Assembly: GCA_942492445.1 (NCBI GenBank)
Contig: CALOEW010000086.1
Coordinates: 1-64,000 of the forward strand
Direction of reading: 5' to 3'
From: NORP240 sp942492445
Lineage (GTDB): Bacteria; Pseudomonadota; Gammaproteobacteria; Pseudomonadales; Pseudohongiellaceae
Length of the DNA stretch: 64,000 nt
The stretch's first letter is position 1. Every line of letters starts with the position of its first letter. The notes beneath the pieces were generated by a model. That model was not told where the DNA came from, searched no databases, and saw only the letters and a list, made by a program, of their open reading frames with translations. The position numbers and the translations under genes were made by a program. Positions 41,587 through 51,250 of this stretch are shown here, piece after piece.

Positions 41587-42891
41587 TCAGGGAGACCACT
41601 GGTAGGCGCCGATGTCGGGGGCATGATTCAGCGGACGAGAATTCCCCTGCAGGTCTGCGGCAATTTCCGGCAGTGGTGTCCCGGCAGCGATGGCAGGGCT
41701 TCCAGGGGTAAGTTGATAGTCATCAGCTGACCAGTTGAAAAACAGTTCACCCAACTGCGCAATTCGCGAGTTGAGGTCGAATCCCAGTTCCCGCCAGGCA
41801 TTAAAATCAAGGCGGCGGGAGCTCTCACCCTCGACCGCAAAACTGTCCATAACCACGTTATAGTCACTGTGGAAACCCTCTCCAACAGGGAAGCCCACCA
41901 GAATACTGCCCCGAAACCGATTCTGGTTCAGTAGAATGTTATTCAGAACCTGGTTGTTCGCCGTACTGGGCATGTTGAGTGCCCAGCGTGAAAAACGACC
42001 GTTTACGATGGTGTTGTTGAAAACACGATTGGAGTGGGAGTGGGACGCTCCGTCTATCTGATAAAGGGAGATGCCACTGGCATGGTTCTCGTACAACAGG
42101 TTATTACGGATCAGGGAGTGGGTGACGCCGTCCAGATTGATGCCTGATGCTCCGCGGCGACCATTTTCGTAGATTATATTGTTTTCAATCAGGGCATCTG
42201 ACACGATCCCATCACCTCCCATACTGGCATCGCCATTCATGTGTAATCCGGCCTGGGCATTATGGTGGATGCGGTTACCCCGGATCACCGGATAGTCACT
42301 GGAATTACTGATATAGATGCCATGCTGGGTAATTGAACCGGAAGTTTCGCAGTTCTCCACCAGCGTGTAGTCGCTGAAATCGGTAAAGATTCCCCAGGTA
42401 CCATTGTCCCGGAATACGGAATTTCGAACCTGAACATGATGCGAGAGGGATATTCGCAGTCCGGCCCGATCCGCATTTTCAATTGTCAGGCCTTCCACAT
42501 GCACGTGATTGGATTCGGATATATAAAAAGCATCCCGTTCCTCTGCGCTACCACTAATAAAGACACCAGGCCCGGTGGCTTTAAAAACGACGGGTTGGGC
42601 TTCGGTACCGCCGCGCCTGACCACGATACCACCATTATATGTTCCCGGTTGTATCAAAACCGTTGTTCCAGGATGGACATTACGGGCCGCGTCGGCGATA
42701 TCGCTGAAAACAGCAAATTTTCCCGAACCGCAGGAACGGCCTGCAGGATCATAATCCGGGCAGGCTGTTTCTCCTGTCTGGTTGTCCACATAAATTGTGG
42801 TGACCTGCGCCGTAACGGGCTGTATCAGGCAAACCAGAATCAGGAAAAGAAGAAATCCTCCAGGTAGCGGCCTACCTGCAGGCGGCACCAT
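41587..42891 (-). CDS. Exported right-handed parallel beta-helix protein
   Basis: 434 residues from the ATG at 42891 (AGGA about eleven bases upstream), giving a signal peptide that ends at PVTAQ; ATGs at 42927 and a TTG at 42984 are alternatives. The body is a run of short beta-helix coils with N at repeat corners: VEGLTIENADRAGLRIS, VQVRNSVFRDNGTWGIFTDFSDYTLVENCETSGS, ...IIYENGRRGASGINLDGVTHSLIRNNLLYENHASGI. Such proteins include polysaccharide lyases and NosD-like carbohydrate binders. The catalytic residues of lyases cannot be identified. Orphan in context. Confidence 0.78.
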   Translation of the reverse strand: MVPPAGRPLPGGFLLFLILVCLIQPVTAQVTTIYVDNQTGETACPDYDPAGRSCGSGKFAVFSDIADAARNVHPGTTVLIQPGTYNGGIVVRRGGTEAQPVVFKATGPGVFISGSAEERDAFYISESNHVHVEGLTIENADRAGLRISLSHHVQVRNSVFRDNGTWGIFTDFSDYTLVENCETSGSITQHGIYISNSSDYPVIRGNRIHHNAQAGLHMNGDASMGGDGIVSDALIENNIIYENGRRGASGINLDGVTHSLIRNNLLYENHASGISLYQIDGASHSHSNRVFNNTIVNGRFSRWALNMPSTANNQVLNNILLNQNRFRGSILVGFPVGEGFHSDYNVVMDSFAVEGESSRRLDFNAWRELGFDLNSRIAQLGELFFNWSADDYQLTPGSPAIAAGTPLPEIAADLQGNSRPLNHAPDIGAYQWSP

Positions 42892-43147
42892 GGCTTCGAG
42901 TATCCTGCGAGACCTGGGGAGCATCATGATCTGGAAGGTTAGGGTGAGTTGTTCAAGTTGTCCAGTGGCGGGCTCTCGATTCAACAGGTAATGCCAACCA
43001 GTTGTCCTGCTTCCCTGATAACCGAAGTGCCTCTGAACAGGCGGCGCAGGAGTTCCCGGATTTCACGTCGCCTGAAACCCTGGGCCTGGCGTTGCCAATA
43101 CCGAGGTTTTCGGTCAACTGCGACTGCCGACCAGGAAAGAACTCCGG

Positions 43148-45847
43148 TCAGCGTTGAACAGGTTCTGCTTTTTCAGAATCAATGGCAAGCTCTGCTGATA
43201 ACACTTTAAACCTGTCCGGGCTGATGGCTTTTTTTCTCAACAACCCGGTCAATGCAGCAAGGGTGATGTAGTCTGGACTGATTTCAAAATAGTCACGCAG
43301 CGCCTGGCGGGATTCACTGAGTCCGTAACCGTCCGTACCCAGTGTTATATAATACTGACCCATCCAGGGTGCGATTGAGGCCGGAAGCGATTTTACATAA
43401 TCGCTGACGGCGACGACGACATCGTCCCGATCGCCAAACAGCCTGTTGATGTTGGGTTCAAGAGGCTGCTCCAGGGGGTGCAGCCGGTTCCATCTGTCAC
43501 AATGCTGCGCATTCCGCTGCAGCTCGATATAACTGGTAACGCTCCAGACCTGCACTCTGAATCCATTGCAGTGCAGTGTTTCGGCAGCCTGCAGTGCCTG
43601 TTGCAGAATGGGGCCGCTCCCCAGCAGATTTATCCTGGAGTGTTCGCCGCCGGTTTCCACCGTTTCACCATAGGTCCTGTACAAATAGGCACCGTTTATA
43701 ATCTGTTGTTCCAGAGCAGTTGAATCTTCTGCTTCCGGCATTGCCGGCATGGGATAGGCTTCATTGTACGTGGTAAGGTAGTAAAAAATGTTCTCCTGTA
43801 ACTGATACATTCTTTTAATTCCATCCCGGACAATTATCGCCAGCTCATAGCCAAATGCCGGATCGTAAATCTTAAGGTTGGGGACTGTGCTTGCAAGCAG
43901 TGGAGAATGTCCATCCTGGTGCTGGATACCTTCACCATTCAGTGTGGTTCTACCTGCTGTGCCTCCGATAAGAAATCCACGACACTTCATGTCTCCGCAG
44001 CTCCATATCATGTCGCCAACTCGCTGAAACCCGAAAATGGAATAAAAGAAATAAAACGGAATCATTGGTAAGCGATGGATCGAATAAGCCGTTCCGGCTG
44101 CCATGAAAGAAGCGATGGCACCGGTTTCACAGATTCCTTCCTGTAGAATCTGGCCGTCTATCGCTTCTCGATATGCCCCCAGGCTTTCCGCATCCACGGG
44201 AGTGTATTTCTGCCCGTCGGTGGAGTAGATGCCGGCGATACGAAACAGCGCGTCCAGTCCGAAGGTGCGCGCCTCGTCCGGCACGATCGGCACTATGTAG
44301 CGGCCCAGGGCCGGGTTTTTGATAAGCGCGGACAGCTGTCTGACCGCGACCATCGTAGTAGACTGGGCCTTGCTTGCGGACCCCTGAAGGATAGATTGAA
44401 AGGCGGTCAGCGGCGGTGCCGTCAGAGGCGGGCAAGTGTCGTCACGTTGCGGAATAAAGCCCCCCAGCTGTTCACGCCTGGTTCTCAGGTACTGCAGTTC
44501 CGGGCTGTCATCGGCGGGACGATAAAATCGGGCTTTTTTTATCGCTTCCTCAGAAAGTGGAATACCGAATATTCTGGCTCGTTCCAGTCGTTCCTCAGGT
44601 CCAAGGTTTTTCATCTGATGCACGGTATTCCTGCCTTCCAGGTTAGGGCCCATGCCGTCTCCCTTGACTGTCTTAACCAGAATGACCGTCGGTCTATCGT
44701 GACTTTCCAGGGCTCTGGTGTACCCGGCATGGATTTTCTCTGAGTCCTGACCGCCCCGTTTGATCTGCTTGACCTCGTCATCATTAAGGGAATTCATCAT
44801 GCTTTCCAGTTCCGGGTTACCGTGAACCCAGTGCTCCCGCTGACGATTTCCGGGCAGCACCGAATAGCGCTGGTAGTCCCCGTCAACGCACTCCTCCATG
44901 CGGCGTCGCAATGTGCCGTTTACATCCATCGCGAGCAGCTTGTCCCAGCCGCCACCCCAGATAACCTTGATCACATTCCAGTCCGCCCCTCGAAAGGCTG
45001 CCTCCAACTCCTGGATTATTTTGCCGTTTCCCCGAACCGGACCATCCAGGCGCTGCAGATTGCAATTGACCACGAGAATCAGGTTGTCCAGTTTCTCCCG
45101 GGCGGCAATATTGATAGTGCCCAGCACCTCCGGTTCATCGCATTCGCCATCACCGATAAAGCACCAGACCTTGCCTCCTTTGGCCGCTTTGAGGCCACGG
45201 TTCTCCAGGTATTTTGCGAAGCGCGCCTGGTAAATGGCGGTTGGTGTCGATAGACCCATGGAAGCATTCGGGACCTGCCAGAAATCAGGCAGGGACAGTG
45301 GATGGGGGTAGGAGGGGAGTCCACCACCGGGCTGCAGCTCGCGACGGTAATTTCGCAGCCTGTCCTGGTCAATCCGACCTTCGAGGAAAGCACGGGCATA
45401 GACTCCTGGTGCGGCGTGGGGCTGCAGTATCACCAGGTCGCCGCCATAATTGTCATCCTGGCAGCGGAAGAAATGATTAAAGCCCACCTCCATCAGCGTT
45501 GCCGCGGAACCATAGGTGGCGATATGGCCACCGACACCTGATCCCTGGTCCTGTTGTTGCAGGACCATCGCCATGGCGTTCCATCGGTTGATGTTTTCGA
45601 TCCGCTTCTCGATATCCAGATTGCCGGGATACGCCGATTGTTCGGAGGGCGGCACCGTGTTCAGATAGGGGGTATTGAGTTGATGTCGGGAAAGGGCGAC
45701 ATTGTGGTCGTAGCTCCATTGCCGCAGGCTGTTGAGAATCGTATCCACCCCCTCTCTGCCGTGATGGCGATAAATATCACCAAGCGCTTCCAGCCATTCC
45801 GGCAGGTCTGACTCCAGCTCCTCAGTACGCTCCTGTTGGCTTTTCAT
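43148..45847 (-). CDS. aceE: Pyruvate dehydrogenase E1 component, homodimeric type
   Basis: 899 residues, close to the E. coli length (887). The thiamine-diphosphate motif GDGECDEPEVLGTINIAAREKLDNLILVVNCNLQ (GDG...NCN), the N-terminal SPYLNTIP-like TPYLNTVPPSEQSAYPG, VKTVKGDGMG, FNLRRTVDALF-like stretch GRYIVPIVPDEARTFGLDALF, and the C-terminal domain TSYIELQRNAQHCDRWNRLHP are all there. It decarboxylates pyruvate and acetylates the lipoyl group of E2. The usual aceF and lpd partners do not follow; the next gene downstream is unrelated. A TATAAT box lies in the leader region. Confidence 0.95.
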   Translation of the reverse strand: MKSQQERTEELESDLPEWLEALGDIYRHHGREGVDTILNSLRQWSYDHNVALSRHQLNTPYLNTVPPSEQSAYPGNLDIEKRIENINRWNAMAMVLQQQDQGSGVGGHIATYGSAATLMEVGFNHFFRCQDDNYGGDLVILQPHAAPGVYARAFLEGRIDQDRLRNYRRELQPGGGLPSYPHPLSLPDFWQVPNASMGLSTPTAIYQARFAKYLENRGLKAAKGGKVWCFIGDGECDEPEVLGTINIAAREKLDNLILVVNCNLQRLDGPVRGNGKIIQELEAAFRGADWNVIKVIWGGGWDKLLAMDVNGTLRRRMEECVDGDYQRYSVLPGNRQREHWVHGNPELESMMNSLNDDEVKQIKRGGQDSEKIHAGYTRALESHDRPTVILVKTVKGDGMGPNLEGRNTVHQMKNLGPEERLERARIFGIPLSEEAIKKARFYRPADDSPELQYLRTRREQLGGFIPQRDDTCPPLTAPPLTAFQSILQGSASKAQSTTMVAVRQLSALIKNPALGRYIVPIVPDEARTFGLDALFRIAGIYSTDGQKYTPVDAESLGAYREAIDGQILQEGICETGAIASFMAAGTAYSIHRLPMIPFYFFYSIFGFQRVGDMIWSCGDMKCRGFLIGGTAGRTTLNGEGIQHQDGHSPLLASTVPNLKIYDPAFGYELAIIVRDGIKRMYQLQENIFYYLTTYNEAYPMPAMPEAEDSTALEQQIINGAYLYRTYGETVETGGEHSRINLLGSGPILQQALQAAETLHCNGFRVQVWSVTSYIELQRNAQHCDRWNRLHPLEQPLEPNINRLFGDRDDVVVAVSDYVKSLPASIAPWMGQYYITLGTDGYGLSESRQALRDYFEISPDYITLAALTGLLRKKAISPDRFKVLSAELAIDSEKAEPVQR

Positions 45848-45888
45848 TATGGCGCCACCGTTTGTCTGCTCTAGGGTTTTAGAAGATC

Positions 45889-45894
45889 ATTATA
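45889..45894 (-). promoter_or_regulatory. -10 box upstream of aceE
   Basis: On the minus strand TATAAT is perfect and lies 41 bases before the aceE ATG. No convincing -35 hexamer was found at 17 bases. Confidence 0.35.
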
Positions 45895-45990
45895 CCCGCC
45901 GCAGGCAATGCGGGATTGCGAAGTCTACTGCGATAGAGGCCGCTATTAGCGCTTTGTGCCAATAATCCGCAATAAAGTGAAGGATAGATG

Positions 45991-46035
45991 CCAATTCGCC
46001 CCTGAATTGGTTCGACTTAATCAGAGGTTCCTTAA
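45991..46035. repeat. Perfect hairpin followed by a copy of the TTAATCAGAGGTTCCTTAA repeat
   Basis: CCAATTC and GAATTGG pair perfectly around a 6-base loop (45991-46010). Six bases later lies TTAATCAGAGGTTCCTTAA (46017-46035), the cleanest copy in the window. It is in the 203-base gap upstream of aceE. Confidence 0.6.
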
Positions 46036-46050
46036 CACCAGCATGCGTTA

Positions 46051-46602
46051 CTAGCCATGATCGGCCAGATAATCGAGGATCAGGTTCACATTGTAGGCGT
46101 CACATCCCTGGGTCTGGCTGAATATGTAGTCAACGGCAAGTTTTTCGATGGTTTCCGCCCTGGCCACAACTGCTTTGAACTTATCAATCAGGGGAGGGGG
46201 TACGCTTCTGTCACTGAAGAAATCGATCAGCAGGTTCAACTCCTCTCCGGTGAAGTTGTCTGCAAAGATGGTGGCGATACCGGATTCAAATCGTTCCCAG
46301 CCGAAAGTTTCCTCGTAGCAGCGGGAGATTGCCTGTTTGATTGCGTCAGGAAGTTCCTGATCGGTGGACATAGCCACGATAATCGAATAGGTGCGGATGA
46401 CATTGCGGGTCTGCTGCCTGGTTGCCCGATGGAAATCTTCACCGACTTCCGTAACCCTTAGCAGACGGAGCGCGTCTGCAAGGTTGTCGGCCAGGCAGGA
46501 CCCAGGCCCAGTCAACAACAGCAGGGCCGCTAGTGTGCCCCCCCAGAGCCGTTTTCGTCGAGCCTGGTGGCCGGGATTCCCCTGTTGAACCGAACAATAC
46601 AC
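46051..46602 (-). CDS. Exported protein of unknown function, possibly DUF2059-like
   Basis: 183 residues from a GTG at 46602; the frame opens at a further GTG (46680), but the promoter at 46644-46672 would place transcription inside that extension. A signal peptide (RRKRLWGGTLAALLLLTGPGSCLA-D) is followed by an all-helical domain: ALRLLRVTEVGEDFHRATRQQTRNVIRTYSII, ISRCYEETFGWERFESGIATIFADNFTGEELNLLIDFFSDRS. The FTxEELxxLxxFFxS pattern recalls DUF2059. Function unknown. Confidence 0.65.
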   Translation of the reverse strand: MYCSVQQGNPGHQARRKRLWGGTLAALLLLTGPGSCLADNLADALRLLRVTEVGEDFHRATRQQTRNVIRTYSIIVAMSTDQELPDAIKQAISRCYEETFGWERFESGIATIFADNFTGEELNLLIDFFSDRSVPPPLIDKFKAVVARAETIEKLAVDYIFSQTQGCDAYNVNLILDYLADHG

Positions 46603-46643
46603 GCCCGACCTCGCGCCTGGTGATCCACTAACCTCTCTGGAAG

Positions 46644-46672
46644 TGTATAGAAAAAAACAGGTCGGGTCACAA
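46644..46672 (-). promoter_or_regulatory. Sigma-70 promoter
   Basis: On the minus strand TTGTGA, 17 bases, TATACA; it would serve the exported protein encoded at 46051-46602. Confidence 0.55.
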
Positions 46673-46842
46673 GGGAGCACCTTGGATAATGCTGAGCTCT
46701 GTTTTCAGGTAATCTCCTTAACAACCGCGCCGAGGCTGTTTACTTTTCCGGCAACTAATGACAACATGTTTTCAGGCATCCGGGCATTGATGCGAGCTGT
46801 CAAGGGTGACCCTCGTCTCTTGCTGGACCCCAAACCAGGAGC

Positions 46843-47292
46843 GTGCCATTGCATTCCCCCAAACGTGTAGTTTTCCTTGATCTTATCCTGTCACTGTTTC
46901 GCCTTAACGGCCTGCTGATCGCGGAGGGCGACAGAATGACAAGTGAGCTGGGCCTTACCAGTGCCCGCTGGCGAGTAGTCGGAGCCGTGGCACTGTCCAG
47001 CGGTGGCCTTACCGTGCCCGGAATTGCCCGGGTACTCGGCCAGTCACGGCAGGCGGTCCAGCGCATAGCGGATGCCATGGTGGAAGACGGACTGCTGCTC
47101 TACCTGCCCAACCCCAAGCACAAAAAATCCATGCTGGTGCATCTGACCGATGCAGGCAAGCGCTGCTACAGGCTGTTGCGGGAGCAACAGGATCCCTGGG
47201 CTCTCGAGGCTACCGAGGAGATCTCAATCGAAGATCTGGAGACTTCGTTGTTCGTGATCCGACGCCTGATCAAGCAGTTCGACAAGAAATAG
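46843..47292 (+). CDS. MarR family transcriptional regulator
   Basis: 149 residues if started at the GTG at 46843; AGGAG is only one base from it, so the TTG at 46849 with better spacing is an alternative. The winged helix is evident (LGLTSARWRVVGAVALSSGGLTVPGIARVLGQSRQAVQRIADAMVEDGLLLYLPNPKHKKSMLVHLTDAGKRCY). MarR proteins usually repress a neighbouring gene in response to a small phenolic or redox signal. It ends five bases before nnrD/E; regulation of that essential repair gene seems unlikely, so the true target is unclear. Confidence 0.85.
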   Translation: MPLHSPKRVVFLDLILSLFRLNGLLIAEGDRMTSELGLTSARWRVVGAVALSSGGLTVPGIARVLGQSRQAVQRIADAMVEDGLLLYLPNPKHKKSMLVHLTDAGKRCYRLLREQQDPWALEATEEISIEDLETSLFVIRRLIKQFDKK

Positions 47293-47296
47293 CCCG

Positions 47297-48880
47297 GTGA
47301 ACAGTCAGGCAGACAGATTTCCGCGGGCACTCTACCAGGCAGCGCAGGTTCGCGAACTGGATCGGCTGGCCATTGAAGAATACGGCATTCAGGGGTTTGT
47401 ACTGATGCAGCGGGCAGCGTCGGTGGCATTCAACCGACTGTTGGAGCGGTGGCCCCAGGTGAGGCATCTGCTGGTGTTTGTCGGCACCGGTAACAACGGA
47501 GGCGACGGCTATGTGGTAGCCGGACTGGCCAGGGATCAGGGGCTCAATGCCGAACTGATTCAGGTGGGTGATCATGGCAGGCTGAAGGGAGATGCCAGCC
47601 TGGCGCTGGAATACGCTCGCCGACGACAGGTGCCGGCCAGTCGCTTTGACCGGGAGGTTCTGCTCGGGGCCGGCAGTTACCCCCGGGACCACACAGTGGT
47701 GGTGGATGCGTTGCTGGGCACCGGCATCGACCGGCCGGTCAGCGGCGATTACGCGCAGGCAATCGAAACCATTAACGACCTGTCGTTTCCGGTACTTGCC
47801 ATTGACATTCCCTCCGGCCTCAGCAGCGACACAGGTACCGAACTGGGAGTTGCGGTACGGGCTTCCCTGACAACCACGTTTATCGGGATGAAGCAGGGAT
47901 TGCTGACCGGGGACGGCGTGGATGTTTGCGGCGAGTTGATCTACAGCGATCTGGGTGTCCCAGAGCGGGTGTTCAACGGGCCGGGGTCGCCAGTGCCCGC
48001 CTGTACGCGGATTGACGTGCAATCTATGTCGCGGCTGCTTTCACCCCGTCGACAATCCGCCCACAAGGGTGTTTTCGGCCACACTGTCGTGGTTGGCGGC
48101 GACTACGGGTATGGAGGTGCTGTATTAATGGCGGCAGCGGCAGCACTGCGAGCGGGCAGTGGACTCGTCAGCGTGCTGACCCGCTCCGCCAACCGGTCCG
48201 GGGTCCTCGCCAGTTTGCCTGAAGTGATGGTGGTGGGGACCGAAGACCCGGATGAGTATCAGGGCATGGCAACTGATCTGCTGGAGCGCGCGTCGGTTAT
48301 TGTGGTGGGGCCGGGTCTTGGTAAATCTGCCTGGTCCAGGGAATTATTGACCATGGCCGTCAAAGTTCAGGAAGCAAGAGAGGTTCCTCTGGTGGTCGAT
48401 GCAGACGGGCTGAATATACTGTCGGAATGGCAGGCCACGGGCAATCTGTCAGAGCCAGGGCGGCACAATTGGATTCTGACTCCCCATCCCGGTGAAGCGG
48501 CCAGGCTGCTCAATTGTGCCACCGCGGAGATCAGGGCCGACCGGTTTGCAGCGGTACGCCGGTTGCGTGAACGTTGGGGCGGTGTGGTGTTGCTGAAAGG
48601 TGCTGGCAGCCTGATCTGTTCCGACTCCTGTCAGGGCGGCGGAATCGACCTGTGCAGTGAAGGTAATCCCGGCATGGCAAGTGGCGGTATGGGAGACATT
48701 CTCAGTGGCCTGACAGGGGGCCTGGTGGCTCAACAATACGGCCTGGAGAACAGTTTGCGCATCGCCGTGTGCGTGCACGGCGAAGCCGCTGATCAGGCTG
48801 CGGAACAAGCCGGGCAAAGAGGGCTGGCGGCCACCGATCTGCTGCCTTTCATCAGGAAGCTGGTCAATCCCCCGCTGTAG
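47297..48880 (+). CDS. nnrD: Bifunctional NAD(P)H-hydrate epimerase/dehydratase
   Basis: 527 residues beginning at a GTG. N-terminal epimerase domain (NnrE) with LLVFVGTGNNGGDGYVVAGLARDQG (about residues 55-75) and VVVDALLGTGIDRPVSGDYAQAIE; C-terminal ADP-dependent dehydratase with GGDYGYGGAVLMAAAAALRAGSGLV, LTPHPGEAARLL and GNPGMASGGMGDILSGLTGGL. The enzyme rescues NAD(P)H damaged by hydration. It begins the conserved gammaproteobacterial string continued by tsaE, the amidase, mutL, miaA and hfq. Confidence 0.93.
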   Translation: MNSQADRFPRALYQAAQVRELDRLAIEEYGIQGFVLMQRAASVAFNRLLERWPQVRHLLVFVGTGNNGGDGYVVAGLARDQGLNAELIQVGDHGRLKGDASLALEYARRRQVPASRFDREVLLGAGSYPRDHTVVVDALLGTGIDRPVSGDYAQAIETINDLSFPVLAIDIPSGLSSDTGTELGVAVRASLTTTFIGMKQGLLTGDGVDVCGELIYSDLGVPERVFNGPGSPVPACTRIDVQSMSRLLSPRRQSAHKGVFGHTVVVGGDYGYGGAVLMAAAAALRAGSGLVSVLTRSANRSGVLASLPEVMVVGTEDPDEYQGMATDLLERASVIVVGPGLGKSAWSRELLTMAVKVQEAREVPLVVDADGLNILSEWQATGNLSEPGRHNWILTPHPGEAARLLNCATAEIRADRFAAVRRLRERWGGVVLLKGAGSLICSDSCQGGGIDLCSEGNPGMASGGMGDILSGLTGGLVAQQYGLENSLRIAVCVHGEAADQAAEQAGQRGLAATDLLPFIRKLVNPPL

Positions 48881-48920
48881 CCGATAACCTTCTTCCCGGT
48901 TACAGGCAGGTGATCTCGAC

Positions 48921-49442
48921 ATGGCTGACGATACAGTTTTCCTCGCTGACGAACGGGCCACCGAGCGCTTCGGTCGGTGGCTGGCGTTAGCAACCAGCGA
49001 GCTGCCCCTGATAGCCCTCACTTCTGCGTCTTTCCAACCGCAGGCAACCGGTGGGGGACGAATTTACCTGGTCGGGGATCTCGGCGTCGGGAAGACAACT
49101 CTGGCCCGGGGAGTGCTTCACGGATACGGCCATCAGGGTGCGGTCAAAAGTCCTACATACACCCTGGTTGAACCTTATGAATTTTCTAGGTATAAAATAT
49201 ATCACTTTGATCTTTATCGGCTTTCCGATCCCGAAGAAGTGGAATTTATGGGCGTTTCGGATTATCTTGATGAGGTAAACCTGTGCCTGATCGAATGGCC
49301 GGACAAAGGCGGCTCGCTATTGCCTCCCGCGGATCTGCTGATCGAGTTGGTATACGAAGGCGCTGGGCGGCGCCTGAGCTGGCGGGCTAACACTGCGCGA
49401 GGTCAGGTGATTGCTGACAGATTGAAACAGCTCAACCGATGA
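48921..49442 (+). CDS. tsaE: tRNA threonylcarbamoyladenosine biosynthesis ATPase TsaE
   Basis: 173 residues. Walker A GDLGVGKTTLARGVL, switch-like VKSPTYTLVEPYEF and YHFDLYRLSDPEEVEFMGVSDYLDEVNLCLIEWPDKG are the TsaE signatures. It powers the TsaBDE complex that makes t6A37 of ANN-reading tRNAs. The N-terminus carries about 20 residues more than many homologues. Next gene is the amidase, as in E. coli. Confidence 0.93.
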   Translation: MADDTVFLADERATERFGRWLALATSELPLIALTSASFQPQATGGGRIYLVGDLGVGKTTLARGVLHGYGHQGAVKSPTYTLVEPYEFSRYKIYHFDLYRLSDPEEVEFMGVSDYLDEVNLCLIEWPDKGGSLLPPADLLIELVYEGAGRRLSWRANTARGQVIADRLKQLNR

Positions 49443-49543
49443 CTGCAGAGGGTGGTGATCAAGTGAGGCACCGATTGCATTGCGGCCGGGCATTCCGTTT
49501 TTGACGAGTATTCAGTTTAAAGAAAGTAAGAGCATCCGGTTTT

Positions 49544-51068
49544 ATGAGAAGGTATTCCGGTCTGGTCCTGACACCCATTCTGCTGACCCTGATGTTTCTC
49601 GGGATGATGGCGGGGAATCGTGTCGCCAGCGCAGCCACTGTCGAGCAGTTACGAGTGTTGCGAGTGGCGGATCATACCCGCCTTGCGCTGGATCTGAGCG
49701 ACACCATCTCGTACACGATTTTCAGCCTGGACAATCCGCATCGACTGGTAATCGACATTCCTGACAGCCGATTGGTGGCCGACCTCGAAGACATTGATCT
49801 TTCATCAAGCCCTATCAACTCCATAAGGACCGGAATCCGCAATGGGGACGATCTGCGCGTAGTGCTGGATCTCGACCAGAGTCTTGACTATGAAAGCTTT
49901 GTCCTGGCTGCAAATGGCGAGTTTCGGGAGCGGCTGGTCATCGATCTGCTCGACCCGGTGTCGACGAGCCTGGCTGTGAAAACCGTAAAGACCCTGCCGG
50001 TGGATCAGCCCTCAGAGAGGCGGGATATTCTGGTGGCGGTAGTCGCCGGACACGGCGGAGAGGATCCCGGCGCCCCCAGCTATGACGGGAAATTCTGGGA
50101 GAAGGACGTTACCCTGGCTATTGCTCGGGCAATGGAGGCGCAACTGCAGCAGATGCCCGGCTACCAGCCACTCATGATCCGAGATGGGGATTATTCCGTG
50201 GCGCTCAAGTCCCGTCCCGTCATTGCCCGGAATAAACGTGTGGATGCCTATGTCTCGATTCATGCCGACTCCTACCGTGGGCGGGAGGTACAGGGAGTGA
50301 CAATTCTATGCACTGTCAGGCGAAACCGCCGACCAGGAAAACATCCGCCGAGTAGAGCAGAAGGAAAATATGACTGATCTGCTCGGTGGCCTGGCGGGTG
50401 ATACCCGGATAGCCGACGTGGAGGATGACCTGGCTCTAACCCTTCTCGACCTGTCGATGGCCTGGAGCATGGAACAGAGTGTGACTCTGGGAAGCCACAT
50501 TCTGGGCAGTCTAGAAGAAGTTGCACCGCTGCGGAAAAACAAGGTTCAGGGAGGAAACCTCTGGGAATTGCGTTCGCCCGACATTCCCTCCATCCTTATC
50601 GAAACCGGCTACCTGTCCAACCCCGCCGAAGCCGAGAACCTCCGGTCCACCGCCTATCAGCGCCGGCTTGCGGACGCCATCGTCCAGGGACTGATGAATT
50701 ATTTCCAGGCGATTCCACCCGAGGGGACCCTGATCGCCTGGCAGAAGGAAAACGGAGTGATGCCGGACACCTATACGGTCAGACGTGGCGACAGTCTATC
50801 GGAAATCGCCATGCGATTTGGGGTGAACCTTGCAGAATTGAAATCACGCAACGGACTGCAAGGGGATATTATCCATGTTGGACAAAAGCTCGCTATCCCC
50901 GGGCACGCAGGAGCGCTCCAGAAATCCGAGCATCGAATATCCCGCGGTGAAACCCTTTCAGAAATTGCCCAGCGTTACCGAATCAGCCTTTCCAGCCTGC
51001 GCCGCGCCAACAACCTCACCGATGACAAGATCCTGGTGGGCCAGGTATTGAAAATACCCACTACCTAG
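49544..51068 (+). CDS. amiB: N-acetylmuramoyl-L-alanine amidase (AmiB/AmiC-type), interrupted by a one-base frameshift
   Basis: In order: signal peptide, AMIN domain (about residues 27-130, VEQLRVLRVADHTRLALDLSDTISYTIFSLDNPHRLVIDIP), zinc amidase_3 domain (VAVVAGHGGEDPGA, VDAYVSIHADSY, LIETGYLSNPAEAENL) and two LysM repeats (TYTVRRGDSLSEIAMRFGVNLAELKSRN; HRISRGETLSEIAQRYRISLSSLRRAN). It cuts septal peptidoglycan to separate daughter cells. As given, the frame leaves the correct reading at about 50306, giving a 277-residue product that ends in junk, and the downstream frame reopens from 50370. Removing one base near 50306 restores YALSGETADQENIRRVEQKEN and a 507-residue enzyme. Confidence 0.85.
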
Positions 51069-51210
51069 GGAACATCAGAACGTCGGGGCGCCGTTTGGCC
51101 GCTTGTTGAGACCCGTTGCGCCTGCCGGTCCGGCAGGCTGGTGGTCTGCCCGGGGTTCGCAGGTTCAGCACGTGAGCAGAGGCCGTTACCGCTGCCTGGC
51201 ACTACGGGAA

Positions 51211-51220
51211 ATGCTACAAT
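51211..51220 (+). promoter_or_regulatory. Extended -10 element upstream of mutL
   Basis: TGCTACAAT is a good extended -10, 31 bases before the mutL ATG, in the 182-base gap after the amidase. No clear -35. Confidence 0.35.
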
Positions 51221-51250
51221 CGGCTGTTTAACACGCCAGAATATGCATCC

